Notes under the pieces: generated by a model
Seen by the model: the letters and a program-made list of their open reading frames with translations, nothing else
Databases searched by the model: none
What the model was told of the DNA's origin: nothing
Shown here: positions 1 through 10,095 of the stretch, in pieces
How positions within the stretch are numbered: position 1 is the stretch's first letter
How the letters are laid out: every line of letters begins with the position of its first letter
From: Mikania micrantha
Taxonomy: Eukaryota > Streptophyta > Magnoliopsida > Asterales > Asteraceae
Reading direction: 5' to 3'
Assembly: GCA_009363875.1 (NCBI GenBank)
Contig: CM018695.1
Coordinates: 46,743,935 to 46,807,934 of the forward strand
DNA length: 64,000 bases
Program-made: the position numbers and the translations under genes

Positions 1-397
1 CTGTTGCTCCCTGTAGATACAGATCAATAGAACTGCTCAAAGTAAAACAGACAAATCTATACTCGAAATCCTGGGTATACTCTAAACCAATGAGTACACG
101 AAATTCAATCTGTATTCGAAAATTTTGTACTCGAAATCCTTTCGTACTCGAAAATCCCCTGTAGTCGAACTCCACTTGTACTCGAACTGCAGCTATTCTT
201 CGAACACTCTATCTATACTCGAAATAGCAGATCTCGAAAACTTTGAACTCGAAAATACTTAAGAAAAATTTTATAAAAATATTTCTTAATATTTGGAGTT
301 CCAAATTTATAGAGCAGCTAGTAGGAGTAGAGAAGAATGATAAAGTAGTAGTCTTGCTTCAAAAAGTTTTTACCTTGATGATGAAAAGAGCACTCAA
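1..397 (-). other. Copia-1 leader region with TCGAAA-type motif array
   Basis: This stretch lies inside the primer-binding site at 398-409, so it is the untranslated leader of a minus-strand LTR element whose body continues left of the window. From about 40 to 270 the + strand carries many copies of an ACTCGAAA-like word, often as GTACTCGAAATC. The same word also occurs in the adjoining LTR (about 540-560 and 650-710). No convincing reading frame is present. Confidence 0.6.
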
Positions 398-409
398 GCT
401 CTGATACCA
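398..409 (-). promoter_or_regulatory. Primer-binding site of Copia-1
   Basis: Read on the minus strand this is TGGTATCAGAGC, a perfect complement to the 3' end of plant initiator tRNA-Met. It lies two bases inside the LTR edge at 412, the normal arrangement for a plant LTR retrotransposon. Confidence 0.85.
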
Positions 410-411
410 CT

Positions 412-762
412 TGTCGGTCCGAAAACTGATCAAGAACCAAACTTTATCTTCATAATCACCATCAGTGATCTCTAACGAGTGCGGAATCCAGGTTAGAATC
501 AACAAAACAATAAGAAAAATGCAAACTTTTATAAAATCTGAAAATTTCGAGTACAAGTGCCTCAATACGTCTAGAGAGCAAGTGCCTCAGGATTCTAACC
601 TAAACCTGTACAAAATACATCTATTTATACTAGGCCTAGGTGTACACGAAATCTAAAACAAAAGTTCGAGTACACGAACAATTCGTGTACTCGAAATAGC
701 TGTATACGAAAATGATCAAAATCTGAGCGTTGACTCTTCTGGGTTGACTTTGTCAGTCTTCA
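412..762 (-). repeat. Copia-1 5' LTR (351 bp)
   Basis: The LTR begins TG and ends CA on the + strand and abuts the primer-binding site. The 762 edge is inferred from the CA terminus and from the point where Copia-2 protease coding sequence begins on the other side, so it may be a few bases off. A TATA box (TATAAATAG read on minus) lies at 621-629. The element seems to have inserted into the pol region of Copia-2. Its other LTR is outside the window, so the target duplication cannot be confirmed. Confidence 0.6.
621..629 (-). promoter_or_regulatory. TATA box in Copia-1 LTR
   Basis: The minus-strand reading is TATAAATAG, inside the LTR and about 210 bp upstream of the LTR/PBS edge. It is the best candidate core promoter for this element; the transcript would run leftward. 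Confidence 0.5.
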
Positions 763-775
763 TCGTTTAGTGGGC

Positions 776-3700
776 TCTAAAAGTCATGTGCCTACAAGCC
801 CCACTATCAACAATCCAAAAGCTGTTAAGAGCAGCTGTTGGGGCAACCTGCACAAACACAAACGATTAGTTCATTTTGGGAACCCAAGCCTTTACAGTCT
901 TGGGTTGACCCAAAGAGTCACGGTTCCAAACATCGATCCATTTACCAACAGGGATAGCCTTGTCTAGAATGGGTGAAACTTAAGTCTCAGAAGACTTGAC
1001 TCTCTAGACATTGTTTTTGCTGAAAGAGTTTTTCAGGTAAATGGATGATGGCTTTGTTTGATTGACATTAATAACTTTGGGAACATCCAAATTCACCGGT
1101 TTCCCTTTACCCTTGTCCAAAGGTTTAACCTGATTTGGTTGTTTGGATTTTGCTTGAATTGATTTAGATTCAGATTTAACAGCTTTGATAAAAATCTGAT
1201 TTAGTTTTCTGGGTGGTGCAACCTTCAATCTGATCAACTGTGGACAAAATCTAACTATGGGTCCAGGTGTACTACACTCAAAACAAACTTTGTCACCTTT
1301 TTTATGAAAAGGACGGCCTTTGTGGTTTAAAAACCTTTGTTTTAGGCTTGTTCTGATTAAAACCCAAACCATTTTTCCCATTTGGCACAAGATTATCAAT
1401 CTTGTGTGACACACATGATTCATTTTCCTTTGAAGCCTTCACAAAGCTTAAAGCTTGATAGATTTCAGAAGATGAGATTGGGTCACCTTTCATGACTACA
1501 GGTGTGTGATTCTGAGCAACAACACATTCAGATGAATTGTCAGGTTCATCCTCAGAATCTGAGACCCAATCTTCCAAAATCCCTTCCACAAAAGATTCCT
1601 CTAACAAGGAGGAACCCTCATTAGTAATCATCCCAATTGGATCAATTACTAATGGAGTTTTAACTTGGAAATCTTTAACATCTTTGTCATCTGGAGAATT
1701 GACAAAGGTGTTCAAGATTGGTGGAGGACATTGTTGATAGCTCACCTTTCCCTTACCCTTCTGATCAGTACCCTTACTGATCATATGCTCAATGATATAA
1801 GAAGAGCTTTCATAGCTCTTGAGCTTTTGACCTAAGGTCTCATAGTCACACTCGACTATAGCTAACTTCTTCTTTATCTCATTGATGGTATTGAGATAAG
1901 AAGTGATAGCATCTTGCTTGTTCAGAATAGCAATCTCTGCCTCATGAAGTTGTCTATTTAAAAGGTCAATTTTTGCTTGAAAATCTTTTTCATTAGATTT
2001 TAAAACTTTATTTGCCTCAATGCACTGGTTGAGATCACTGATCAAATCAGCATTATGCTTCTGATAAGCAAGGACCCTGCTATCAAGGTCAACACAATTA
2101 AAACATTTAGAGTGAGAAGATGAACATTCATCAGATACCTAATCTGACAGTGAAGATGCAGTAGGAGTAGCTGATGAGTTTACCATAAAAGTAAACTGAG
2201 TAACCGGTTCTTCAAGATCAGCATCATAATCAGCTTGAGTGTCTGAGTCTGACAAACTTTCTAACTCTAAACCCGATGATTCTTCTATTCTGATCTGTGT
2301 TTCTCCCGAAGTGCTCTCTTCACTTGAATCATCAAACTACTGTATCTAAGCAACACATGCTTTATCATGTTCCCCCTGTTCAAAATTGAATCTGAAATCC
2401 CAATTTTCACCTTCATCTTGTTGCACCATTAATGCCTTGCCTGAATTTGAAGAACTAGCCTGAGCAGGAGAGTCAATAGGAACAAGTCTTCTTTCTGGAT
2501 TTGCTGCAGAAGACTTCTGATGCTGAAAAGGATTCTTGTTTCCAGCTTTCCTTGGATGTTTGCATTGTCTTGCAAAGTGACCTTTCTCACCACAATTATA
2601 GTACGTGGCAGATGCCATATCAAAACCAAACTTGGACTCTTTGTTCAGGTTGGTATCCTTTCCGGTTCTTCTTACAAACTCCTTGGCTTTCCTAACAGCA
2701 CTGGCCAGAGCCCACATAATATCAATCCTCTCCATGTCATCTGGGTCTATCTGAGAATAATCATCATTGGTTAGATAAGGATTGCCAATCTGTCCAGCTA
2801 CTAATCCATCATAAGAGCTGACAAGAGTAGACAAAAGAACCATATGCTCCTTAGCAATCTCTACAGTCATTTTATCAAAATTCTCTGTCTTCAGACTGGT
2901 GACTGGTTGATGATGTTCTTTCTGAGAGCTGGAAGAGGAGGATGACTGACTAAAATGAGTCTAATTGGAAGATGGAGCTTCGGTAGTATGAGAAACAAAC
3001 GCTCTCTTCAGTGGAGCATGAGAGGAGGCACTTTCTACAGTGGGTGTAGAATAATATAATGAAGGGTTTTGAACTTGAGCAGCTCCTTTTGCCTTCCACT
3101 TGTTTTCAATCTCTTGCTCCTTCAGCTTCTGGATGAAATCATTTATGTCCATATGTGCCATCATCTCATTCTGCTTAAGTACCATCAATAATGACTCCCA
3201 TTTTGGACGCAAAGCATCTGCCAAGCACTGGATCTTTTCCTGAGTAGTAGTCTTGACTTCATGATTGAACAACTCACTCAAAAGATGGTAGAATCTGGCT
3301 ATCAAATCATCCAATGATTCATTCCCCACATACATGAAGCTGTTGAATTCCTTCCTTAATGCTTTTGACTTGATGTTCTTCAGTCCATCATTCCCTTCAT
3401 ACCTCTGCTGCAAAGCATCCCACAAATACTTAGAAGATGTAAATTGTCTAAACTGATGGAAGATATCAGTTGAAATGGACTGAGACAAGATAGCATCAGC
3501 TTTCTTCTCATAATCATAAAGCTTCCTCTGTGGCTCAGTCATCCGTGTGACTAGCATAGGAGTTCCATCTTCATTCAGAGGCCTTAGATAACCATCCTCA
3601 ATCATCATGCATAAGTTAGCGTCCACTCCATTGATGTGAATCTCAAATCTGTATTTCCAGTCCGGGTAATCATCTAAGGACAGCAACTTGGGAGCTTTAT

Positions 3701-3809
3701 TGAAGTTCCCTATCTCAGTTTCCGTCAGCAGCAATGTCTGAATACGACGGTTCTGATTCGCCATCAGTGCTAAGTCTTTCATAGAATCAAGAACAACAAT
3801 ATCCAACAC
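776..3809 (-). pseudogene. Copia-2 gag and start of pol (broken)
   Basis: Minus-strand Ty1/copia gag runs from Met at 3809. The N-terminal part (3809-2961) is the UBN2-type capsid region, followed in the same frame by 2870-2346 with a CCHC zinc-knuckle region, then a coiled-coil-like stretch (2045-1302). A frame change near 1315-1330 leads to a second knuckle-like motif and then the protease motif DSGA at 797-808, followed by RHMTF. The reading frame is interrupted by stops near 2961, 2345, 2140 and 1004. The first Cys of one knuckle is Tyr (codon 2601-2603) and the His of the other is Pro, so both zinc sites are lost. Integrase, RT and RNase H are absent because the element is cut by Copia-1 at about 763. 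Clearly non-functional. Confidence 0.85.
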
Positions 3810-4359
3810 TTAAAAAAATTTCAGATTGATTGGCCGAATGAAGATGTTCAATTTGAATGTCGGCGACCGAATGTGGTTGAACTAGCGAATGAACAGAATC
3901 AGGCGCATGACTCTGGCTATTGAGCCTATTTGGCGAATGAACTGATCGAATGAGGTTATTCGCCGAATGAGTTGGCGAAGAAAGCTATTCGTCGAATGAA
4001 ATGGAGAATGGGGCTATTCGCCGAATGAAATGGCGAATGAAGCTATTCGGCGAATGAGAGTGATTCGGAAAACCTATTCGGCCGACAGACTCATTCGGGT
4101 TATCTGGGGTTTTCAGCAACTAAAATCGTGATAACTCTTGATTTAGACCAAATCTATGCACCAAATTTGGTACAGAACACCATCACAAGACTACCAACCA
4201 ATTGGGATGACTGTTTTGACAAAAGCACCACAAAAACTTACTGATTTTGAATGAAACAGTGACTTGGGGAACAAGAAAATCAGGGTTTTTGCAAGTTACG
4301 AAAATCCAATCTGAGATCTGATGATTTTGAAGGGAAATCGAGTAGAATCAAGAGCCAAA
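3810..4359 (-). other. Copia-2 leader with CGAATGA motif array
   Basis: This is the untranslated stretch between the primer-binding site and gag. From about 3830 to 4110 it is packed with GGCGAATGA / ATTCGGCGAATG words. The same words fill the distal LTR fragment at 17370-17545, so the array spans LTR and leader. No independent gene is seen; an open frame at 4280-4714 runs across the LTR and the Tekay junction and is a chance reading. Confidence 0.65.
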
Positions 4360-4371
4360 GCTCTGATACCA
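4360..4371 (-). promoter_or_regulatory. Primer-binding site of Copia-2
   Basis: The minus strand reads TGGTATCAGAGC, perfectly complementary to initiator tRNA-Met, three bases from the LTR edge at 4375. Confidence 0.9.
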
Positions 4372-4659
4372 CTTTGTAGGACCTGATTTGGAGCTCAGAA
4401 ACAATCCGGTTCCAATGGATATTTACTCGACAACCACTGGAATAGCGTGGAATCCTATTCCAGGGTTTTCCAATCGAAACCAACAGCAACCGTGGTGATT
4501 CGAAGATGAGGGATGGACGTTTGATCGAGAATCGAACACCACGGGATGTGAATCGAACTTGGATATGCAATGGCCGCTCTAATCTCCTAGGGTTTTGACT
4601 CTGGGTTCTCATGGAAGAAGGAGGGCTCTCCAAAAAGTTAGGTTTGAAAGGTTTGGACT

Positions 4660-4669
4660 TGTATTTATA
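4660..4669 (-). promoter_or_regulatory. TATA box in Copia-2 LTR
   Basis: The minus-strand reading is CTATAAATAC. The Tekay-1 insertion lies only a few bases upstream of it in the direction of transcription and its duplicated target overlaps the edge of this box, so the upstream U3 is now 12.7 kb away. Confidence 0.5.
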
Positions 4670-4672
4670 GGT
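4668..4672. repeat. Target-site duplication TAGGT, left copy
   Basis: The five bases before the Tekay-1 5' LTR match the five bases after its 3' LTR (17361-17365). This fixes the element ends exactly. Confidence 0.9.
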
Positions 4673-5445
4673 TGTAACATCAGTGTCGGACGCGTGCAGG
4701 AACAGTGATCGCAACAGTAACTCGTACAGTAACGCAGGTACACACTACGTGACACTATGTTTATGCTATTGATACATTATGCTTAACACGAAACTATTAT
4801 GCGATTGTCTGAAATCTGATTAAAACCTTAGGGTTTAACAGTCAGAAACATATCAGACAACATAGTATAGAAACACAGATACTTGATTTGATGCTATTAT
4901 GTACAAACGTATGTGAGGTTAAACAAAACAAAACCATAACAGTTGTTGTACGGAATGCTAAACAGACGAATTATTCGTATGGGTGACGATCTGTACGAAT
5001 GATTCTGAGAGTTTAACTTCTGAAATAATGACTGAACAGTAGAGAACAAGAATCAGAAAGCCAAACCATCGTCGTGTTCGTTCGAATGACGATTCGAACG
5101 AATACGTGCGATGGTGACGCGTTCTGATAAAACGAAAACGATACGAATGATCATAAATTTAAGAAATATAATATTTCCTGTTTTACAATTTTGAAACTCA
5201 TCATAAATAAAATTAAACGAAACTATTTTATTAATTCGCGAACAAATTAACTAAATGCGTAAAAATGATATAATTCGATAAATAATTTAATACAACGATA
5301 TTTAAAATGATTTCTAACAATAATCGTATTCTAAACATCCTAAAATAATCCTTTTTATTAAATTTACAATAAACACACGTAACGTGCCGGAAACGCGACT
5401 AAACTATGAGCCGAGCAACCGAAACGAACCCGAATACCCTCGGGG

Positions 5446-5453
5446 TATTTAAA
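5446..5453 (+). promoter_or_regulatory. TATA-like box in Tekay-1 5' LTR
   Basis: CTCGGGG followed by TATTTAAA, about 775 bp into the LTR. A third element in the window has CTCGGGG followed by TATAAAAA at the matching place (30728-30735). The shared context supports this as the core promoter, which would make most of the LTR a transcribed leader. Confidence 0.5.
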
Positions 5454-5859
5454 CATCAAATGGTAGCAATTATTTCATTTTCAACAAACTCTCTCTCTCT
5501 AACCCTTGAACCCGTCACCCCTCTCTCTCACTAGATTCAACCTTTGAATCACCATAACTTCTTCATTTGTGGATGAAATCAAGCCATCTCGGTGTCTAAA
5601 CGAAGCTCTCATCCTCCTCTATCAAGAAGTACAACGGATCTGGAAGATTACTCAGCCATTTTCGAGGTATGAAGCTAGAAACATCACGAAAATAGGGTTT
5701 TCTTTCTTGTCCTTGTTCGACCTCATGCACCCAACCGATGTTGAACGTTTACACCTTAAGTCTACACTCTATCAACCATCTAATACTCAATTTAGCCATG
5801 GAACAACAACAAGATCTTGGGATTCGATGTGATGAGGAAGCAGCTTGATTGAAACGACA

Positions 5860-6400
5860 GGTTCGTGAAAACCATTGATCACCGAACCCCATTCTCGACT
5901 GGCCGAACCTTTTTGAATGCTGAACCTGGTAGTCTAGGCAGCCGCCGAACCTTGCTGGCCAAACTTGGGCCAGCCAAACCTTTCATGGAGGGGCGAACCA
6001 TCGACCATTGTCGAACCCTTCACGATGACTCACGAACCCTTTGGTGGCCGAACCTATGGTCCTCGGCCGAACCATCTTGCATCCACACTCACAAACCTGC
6101 ATGAGCTATAGGAGCCGAACCTAACATCTTCTAGGCTGCGAACCTGCAACTGCATGGGCAAACCTCTTTGCTACGAAACCCCAGACGAACCCATGCACAC
6201 CGAACCCTCTTGAGACGACCGAACCTTGCATGCACAACCGGCCGAACCTTATAACCCCGAACCCTTTCCTTTTGAGGCCGAACCTGCGTGACTACATGCT
6301 CTTAGCCGAACCCACAATAGGGTAGACGAACCTAGGCACAGGTTACCAGCACCGAACCCTATGTTAAATGAAAGGTTCGTTGTCTCAAATGCAGGTTGGA
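5860..6400 (+). repeat. CCGAACC motif array in Tekay-1 5' LTR
   Basis: The words GCCGAACCT, CGAACC and CCGAACCC recur many times at irregular spacing over about 540 bp, embedded in otherwise unrelated sequence. It is not a simple tandem repeat. The 3' LTR carries the same array at about 14720-15250. Confidence 0.85.
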
Positions 6401-7261
6401 TACCGAGTGTTGAGGCCTAATCCCACTATGCGGCCAACTCAATAGTCAATTGATCCACCACCTTTGTTAGCTCTCTATAACGGTTAATCCACATGGAGTT
6501 CGGTCCACATTGATTATAGGCCCAATCCCAATTTTATAAGGCCCAACCTCTAAATGACCATGGCACACTCGGCCCATTAAGAACCTTTCGGGCCACAGTA
6601 CCCGACTCAAGGGAGTTGTTCGGCCCACACACATAAATAATTGGCCCAATAACACACAGGTTGGACTAAGAGGTTGTCCGGCCCAATGAATTCCAAATAA
6701 ATGACGAACACGTAAATGAACGTTTAGAAACGGTGATAAACAAATGCATGAAACATCACTTTAGTTGTTACAAAAGGTGATGTTAAAATTGCTATACAAA
6801 GGATACAAAGTCTTAAACATATTATTTAGAAAGCTTTGATATGTAAGTTAAATTCTAAGTGAAAGAATTGCAAACAATCAAGGAGATTCAACACAACATT
6901 ACTTAGTATATGGAATTCTGGGCCGGATAATGAACAAGACTCGCGAGTGTTAGTCAACTTTAGGACTAACACCACGCGCACGCAAACAAACTACAATCTA
7001 TACTTATAAGTTGAAAACTCTATGAAAAACAATACAGGAACTTGAATACTACTACCAACACAACAACGAGCGCGCACATTCTTGTTTTATATTTAGTCAA
7101 CTACTACAAACACAAGGTGAGTTCATTTGTCCCTTTTCAAACTTATTTGTTTTACTTCGGGACTGAGAAGCATGTTAAACATTTTAATAAACTATTGAAA
7201 TGTTATTTAATGCTTTTAAACATAACTTTGATGCTTACAATAAGGCTTATGCTTGGAAACT

Positions 7262-7470
7262 AGTATACTTTGAGAAGCTATAAACTTGATGCTTATTCTA
7301 GAAACTAAATGCTTAAACTTGAGGCTTGATGCTTATGCTAGAAACTAAATGCTTAAACTTGAGACTTGATGCTTATGCTAGAAACGAAATGCTTAAACAT
7401 GAGGCTTGATGCTTATACTAGAAACGAAATGCTTAAACTTGAGACTTGATGCTAATGCTTGAACTATATG
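7262..7470 (+). repeat. 40-bp tandem repeat in Tekay-1 5' LTR
   Basis: About four and a half copies of a 40-bp unit containing GATGCTTATGCTAGAAAC and AAATGCTTAAACTTGAG. The same block is present in the 3' LTR at about 15960-16170. Confidence 0.85.
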
Positions 7471-7499
7471 CTTGAAACTATAATTGCGCGCGAAATACT

Positions 7500-7920
7500 A
7501 AGCTTGTATCTAATCATGGGCTACGTAATTGCTAAAATTCTGCTATAGCAGGGCTTGTACCCATGGATTGAGATACGTGAAAGCTAAACCATGACGAGGC
7601 TAAGCTATTATCTATATAAGAGACATGTAATTGCAAAACTTCTGCTATAGCAGGGCTTTTGTCTGCTTATAGAGATATGTAATTGCTGGATTGTTTGTGT
7701 ATGCACGGCTTGTGTCTATGTATAAGATACGTAATTGCTAAATTTCTGCTATAGCAGGGCTTGTATCTTGTATAGGAGACACGTAATTGCTAGACTAAGC
7801 TTAACTAATTCATGAGATACGTAATGGCTAAACTTCTGCTAGAGCAGGGCTTGTATCTAGCCGTGAGCTACGTAATTGCTAAACTTCTGCTATAGCAGGG
7901 CTTGTACTCACGCATGAGAT
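7500..7920 (+). repeat. Palindrome-bearing dispersed repeat in Tekay-1 5' LTR
   Basis: The phrase TTCTGCTATAGCAGGGCTTG recurs at about 7540, 7638, 7747, 7832 (one base changed) and 7885, usually preceded by ACGTAATTGCTAAA. Its core CTGCTATAGCAG is a perfect 12-bp palindrome. The 3' LTR has the matching set at about 16190-16610. Confidence 0.85.
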
Positions 7921-8672
7921 TAGTGAAAGCTAAACTATGATGTGTGAAACTTGATGCTTGTTAAACTATTGTTGAAGCTAATACATACGAATGCTATAGA
8001 CTTGTAAACTTTGAAACAGTAAACAAAAGCTATGATGAAGAATGGGTTGAATGGTAGGTAAAATGCTTAATTATCATTAACAACAATGTAATATGCGATT
8101 TAGTATGTGGTGGGACGGTGGCTAGGCGGGCGGTAAGTTCGACCCTACATATGCCCTATATATAAGCATACCGAATTAGATATTACAGGTGATGTTAATG
8201 AGATTAAGGTTGTTATCGAAAGAGGTTTGCTAAAGCTATTTAAACTTATAAACTACATGAACTCACCAACCTTTGTGTTGACTTTGTTTTCTTACATGTT
8301 TTCTCAGGTGATGAACAGGGTTAAGCTAAGGCTTTGGATTGCATGCTAGGCGGCCTAGATAGAGGACCTAGTTGATTTTGGAAGCACATATTTTGTTACT
8401 CATACAAATCACTTTTGGATGTCTTGTACAGATTACAAGATAGAAAACATTTGATTCTTGTGATAGGTTTACTTAGTTAAATTACTGAACATTGCTATTC
8501 TAATTTAACTTTGTAATCCTAGTTAATGTTTGATTGTGCTTTAGTTATTCTTAACATTGATGCTATGTAAACAATCTGATCATCATGATTATCACTCACG
8601 ATATCGCGCCACGAGAACCTTCTGCCCGATGGGGAATTCGATACAACCCCGCCGACTCGAGGTGTGACAGAT

Positions 8673-8684
8673 TGGTATTAGAGC
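8673..8684 (+). promoter_or_regulatory. Primer-binding site of Tekay-1
   Basis: TGGTATTAGAGC, three bases after the LTR end. It differs at one position from the perfect initiator tRNA-Met complement TGGTATCAGAGC. Confidence 0.85.
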
Positions 8685-8838
8685 TCAAGGTTATAGAGAA
8701 TAATAGCTCATTTACTTAAACGGTTTGGCCTAGACTATAACTTAGGGACCCTCATGTAGAGAACATAAGATGTAGGTTTGCATTGTGTTTTCTACATTTG
8801 ATCACTGCACTAACCAATATCCTTTGGTTATGATCAGA

Positions 8839-10095
8839 ATGCCGCCCAGAAAACCAGCTTCGCAAGCCTAAGCACCACACTCATCGACACCAACACCCCC
8901 AGATTCACCACTGCCACCTCCTCCTCCACAAGATCCTCCTCCAAATCCGAATGCACCCCCAGCTCTTGATCCGGCTACCATTGCATTAGCAACACTGCTG
9001 AACAGCCAACTGACGAGTCAGTTAAAGGATGTCATCCCTGAGATGATTAACAGGATACAAGGCCATGGCAACAGCTCTGGCCATACTACTAGAGAGGCTA
9101 GTGGAGACACTGGCCACACTTCTGACTGCTCCTGCTAGTCCTTTGTAGGATGCAAGCCTCCGAGTTTCACTGGCATTGAAGGAGCCGTTGGACTGATCCA
9201 ATGGCTGGAGAAGATGGAGAATACCTTGGACATAAGCAATTGTCCGGAACATCACAAAGTTCGCTATGCGGCTGGATCTTTCAGCAGGTGAGCTTTGACA
9301 TGGTGGAATGCTCAGATCAGAGCTAAGGGAAAAGATGAAGAAATGGCAATGCCTTGGGCGGAATTTAAACTTCTTCTGAGGAACGAATTTTGTCCGAAGC
9401 ACGAACTGCAGCAGCTAGAGGTTGAGCTCTTGAACCATGTGATGAAGGGAGCCGACCACATGACTTTCACCACACGCTACCATGAGCTAGTAGCCTTGGT
9501 GCCAAAGATGGTGCCAACTTTGGAAAAGCTGATAGACCGATATGTAGTGGGTTTACCCTCCTGCATACAGAGTATTGTGCTGGCTGCAAATCCTGCTACT
9601 TTGGAGTCAGCCATTGCTCTTTCAGCTAAACTTACTGGGGTAATGGTGAAGTCTGGAGTTCTGAAAGATGACATAAGGAAATCCAAGGAAGCAACAACAA
9701 AGAAGAAGCCTGAATTCCATCAATAGAAGAAGCAAAAGGTCGTTAAGAACTATGCGGCCGTCACTCCTCTGAGACAGGCACCTGCAGCACCTGTCAATCC
9801 TGCACCCAAGAACTATGGAGCAGTGCATCCTCAGTGCACTCATTGCAAGTATCATCATCATCCTACTACTCAATATAGGAAGTGCACTAACTGTGGTCGG
9901 TTTGGCCACTGGGTTGCAAACTGCCGTTTTGCTGTAATGCAAGCTACCAACAATGCAGCTAGAGCACCACTTCCACCACCACCAGGCAACAACAACAACA
10001 ACAACAGGGGATGCTACAATTGTGGAGAAATGGGTCATTTCTCCTGCGACTGTCCAAAGAGAGTGCAACAAGGAGCACAAGCACCTCGAGGACGA
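8839..10095 (+). pseudogene. Tekay-1 gag (capsid and nucleocapsid), broken by stops
   Basis: The frame starts with MPPRK at 8839 and stays in one frame through gag into pol. A proline-rich N-terminus is followed by the capsid region (around 9295-9700) and two CCHC zinc knuckles: 9883-9924 (CTNCGRFGHWVANC) and 10012-10053 (CYNCGEMGHFSCDC), both with all four ligands intact. In-frame stops lie at 8869-8871 (TAA), 9136-9138 (TAG), 9289-9291 (TGA) and 9724-9726 (TAG). The product would coat genomic RNA in cytoplasmic particles, but no full-length protein is possible. Confidence 0.9.

Larger units (their letters stand above)
4375..4672 (-). repeat. Copia-2 5' LTR, proximal part (split)
   Basis: The LTR begins TG at 4375 next to the PBS. 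It is interrupted at 4672/4673 by the Tekay-1 element and resumes at 17366. A TATA box (CTATAAATAC on minus) sits at 4660-4669, right beside the insertion point. The joined LTR would be about 485 bp. Confidence 0.8.
4673..8669 (+). repeat. Tekay-1 5' LTR (3,997 bp)
   Basis: It starts TGTAACATCAG and ends GGTGTGACA. Inside are a TATA-like box at 5446-5453, a CT-rich stretch just after it, the CCGAACC array (about 5860-6400), a 40-bp tandem repeat (about 7262-7470), a palindrome-bearing repeat (about 7500-7920) and a GC-rich block before CCCTATATATAAGC (about 8110-8170). Small open frames (such as 5569-5832, also present in the 3' LTR) have no recognised product and are most likely transcribed leader, not genes. 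Confidence 0.95.

Noticed and set aside
5569..5832. 87-codon open frame present in both Tekay-1 LTRs (also 14427-14690)
   Set aside because: The two copies are LTR duplicates, so sharing is not independent conservation. The product is unrecognised and the frame is not seen in the related LTRs.
7042..7263. 73-codon frame in the LTR, repeated at 15732-15953
   Set aside because: Same reason: duplicated by the LTRs, low complexity, no known domain.
7262..7920. CRISPR-like regularly spaced repeats
   Set aside because: The units are within LTRs, are duplicated by them, have no unique spacers of constant length and lie in plant DNA.
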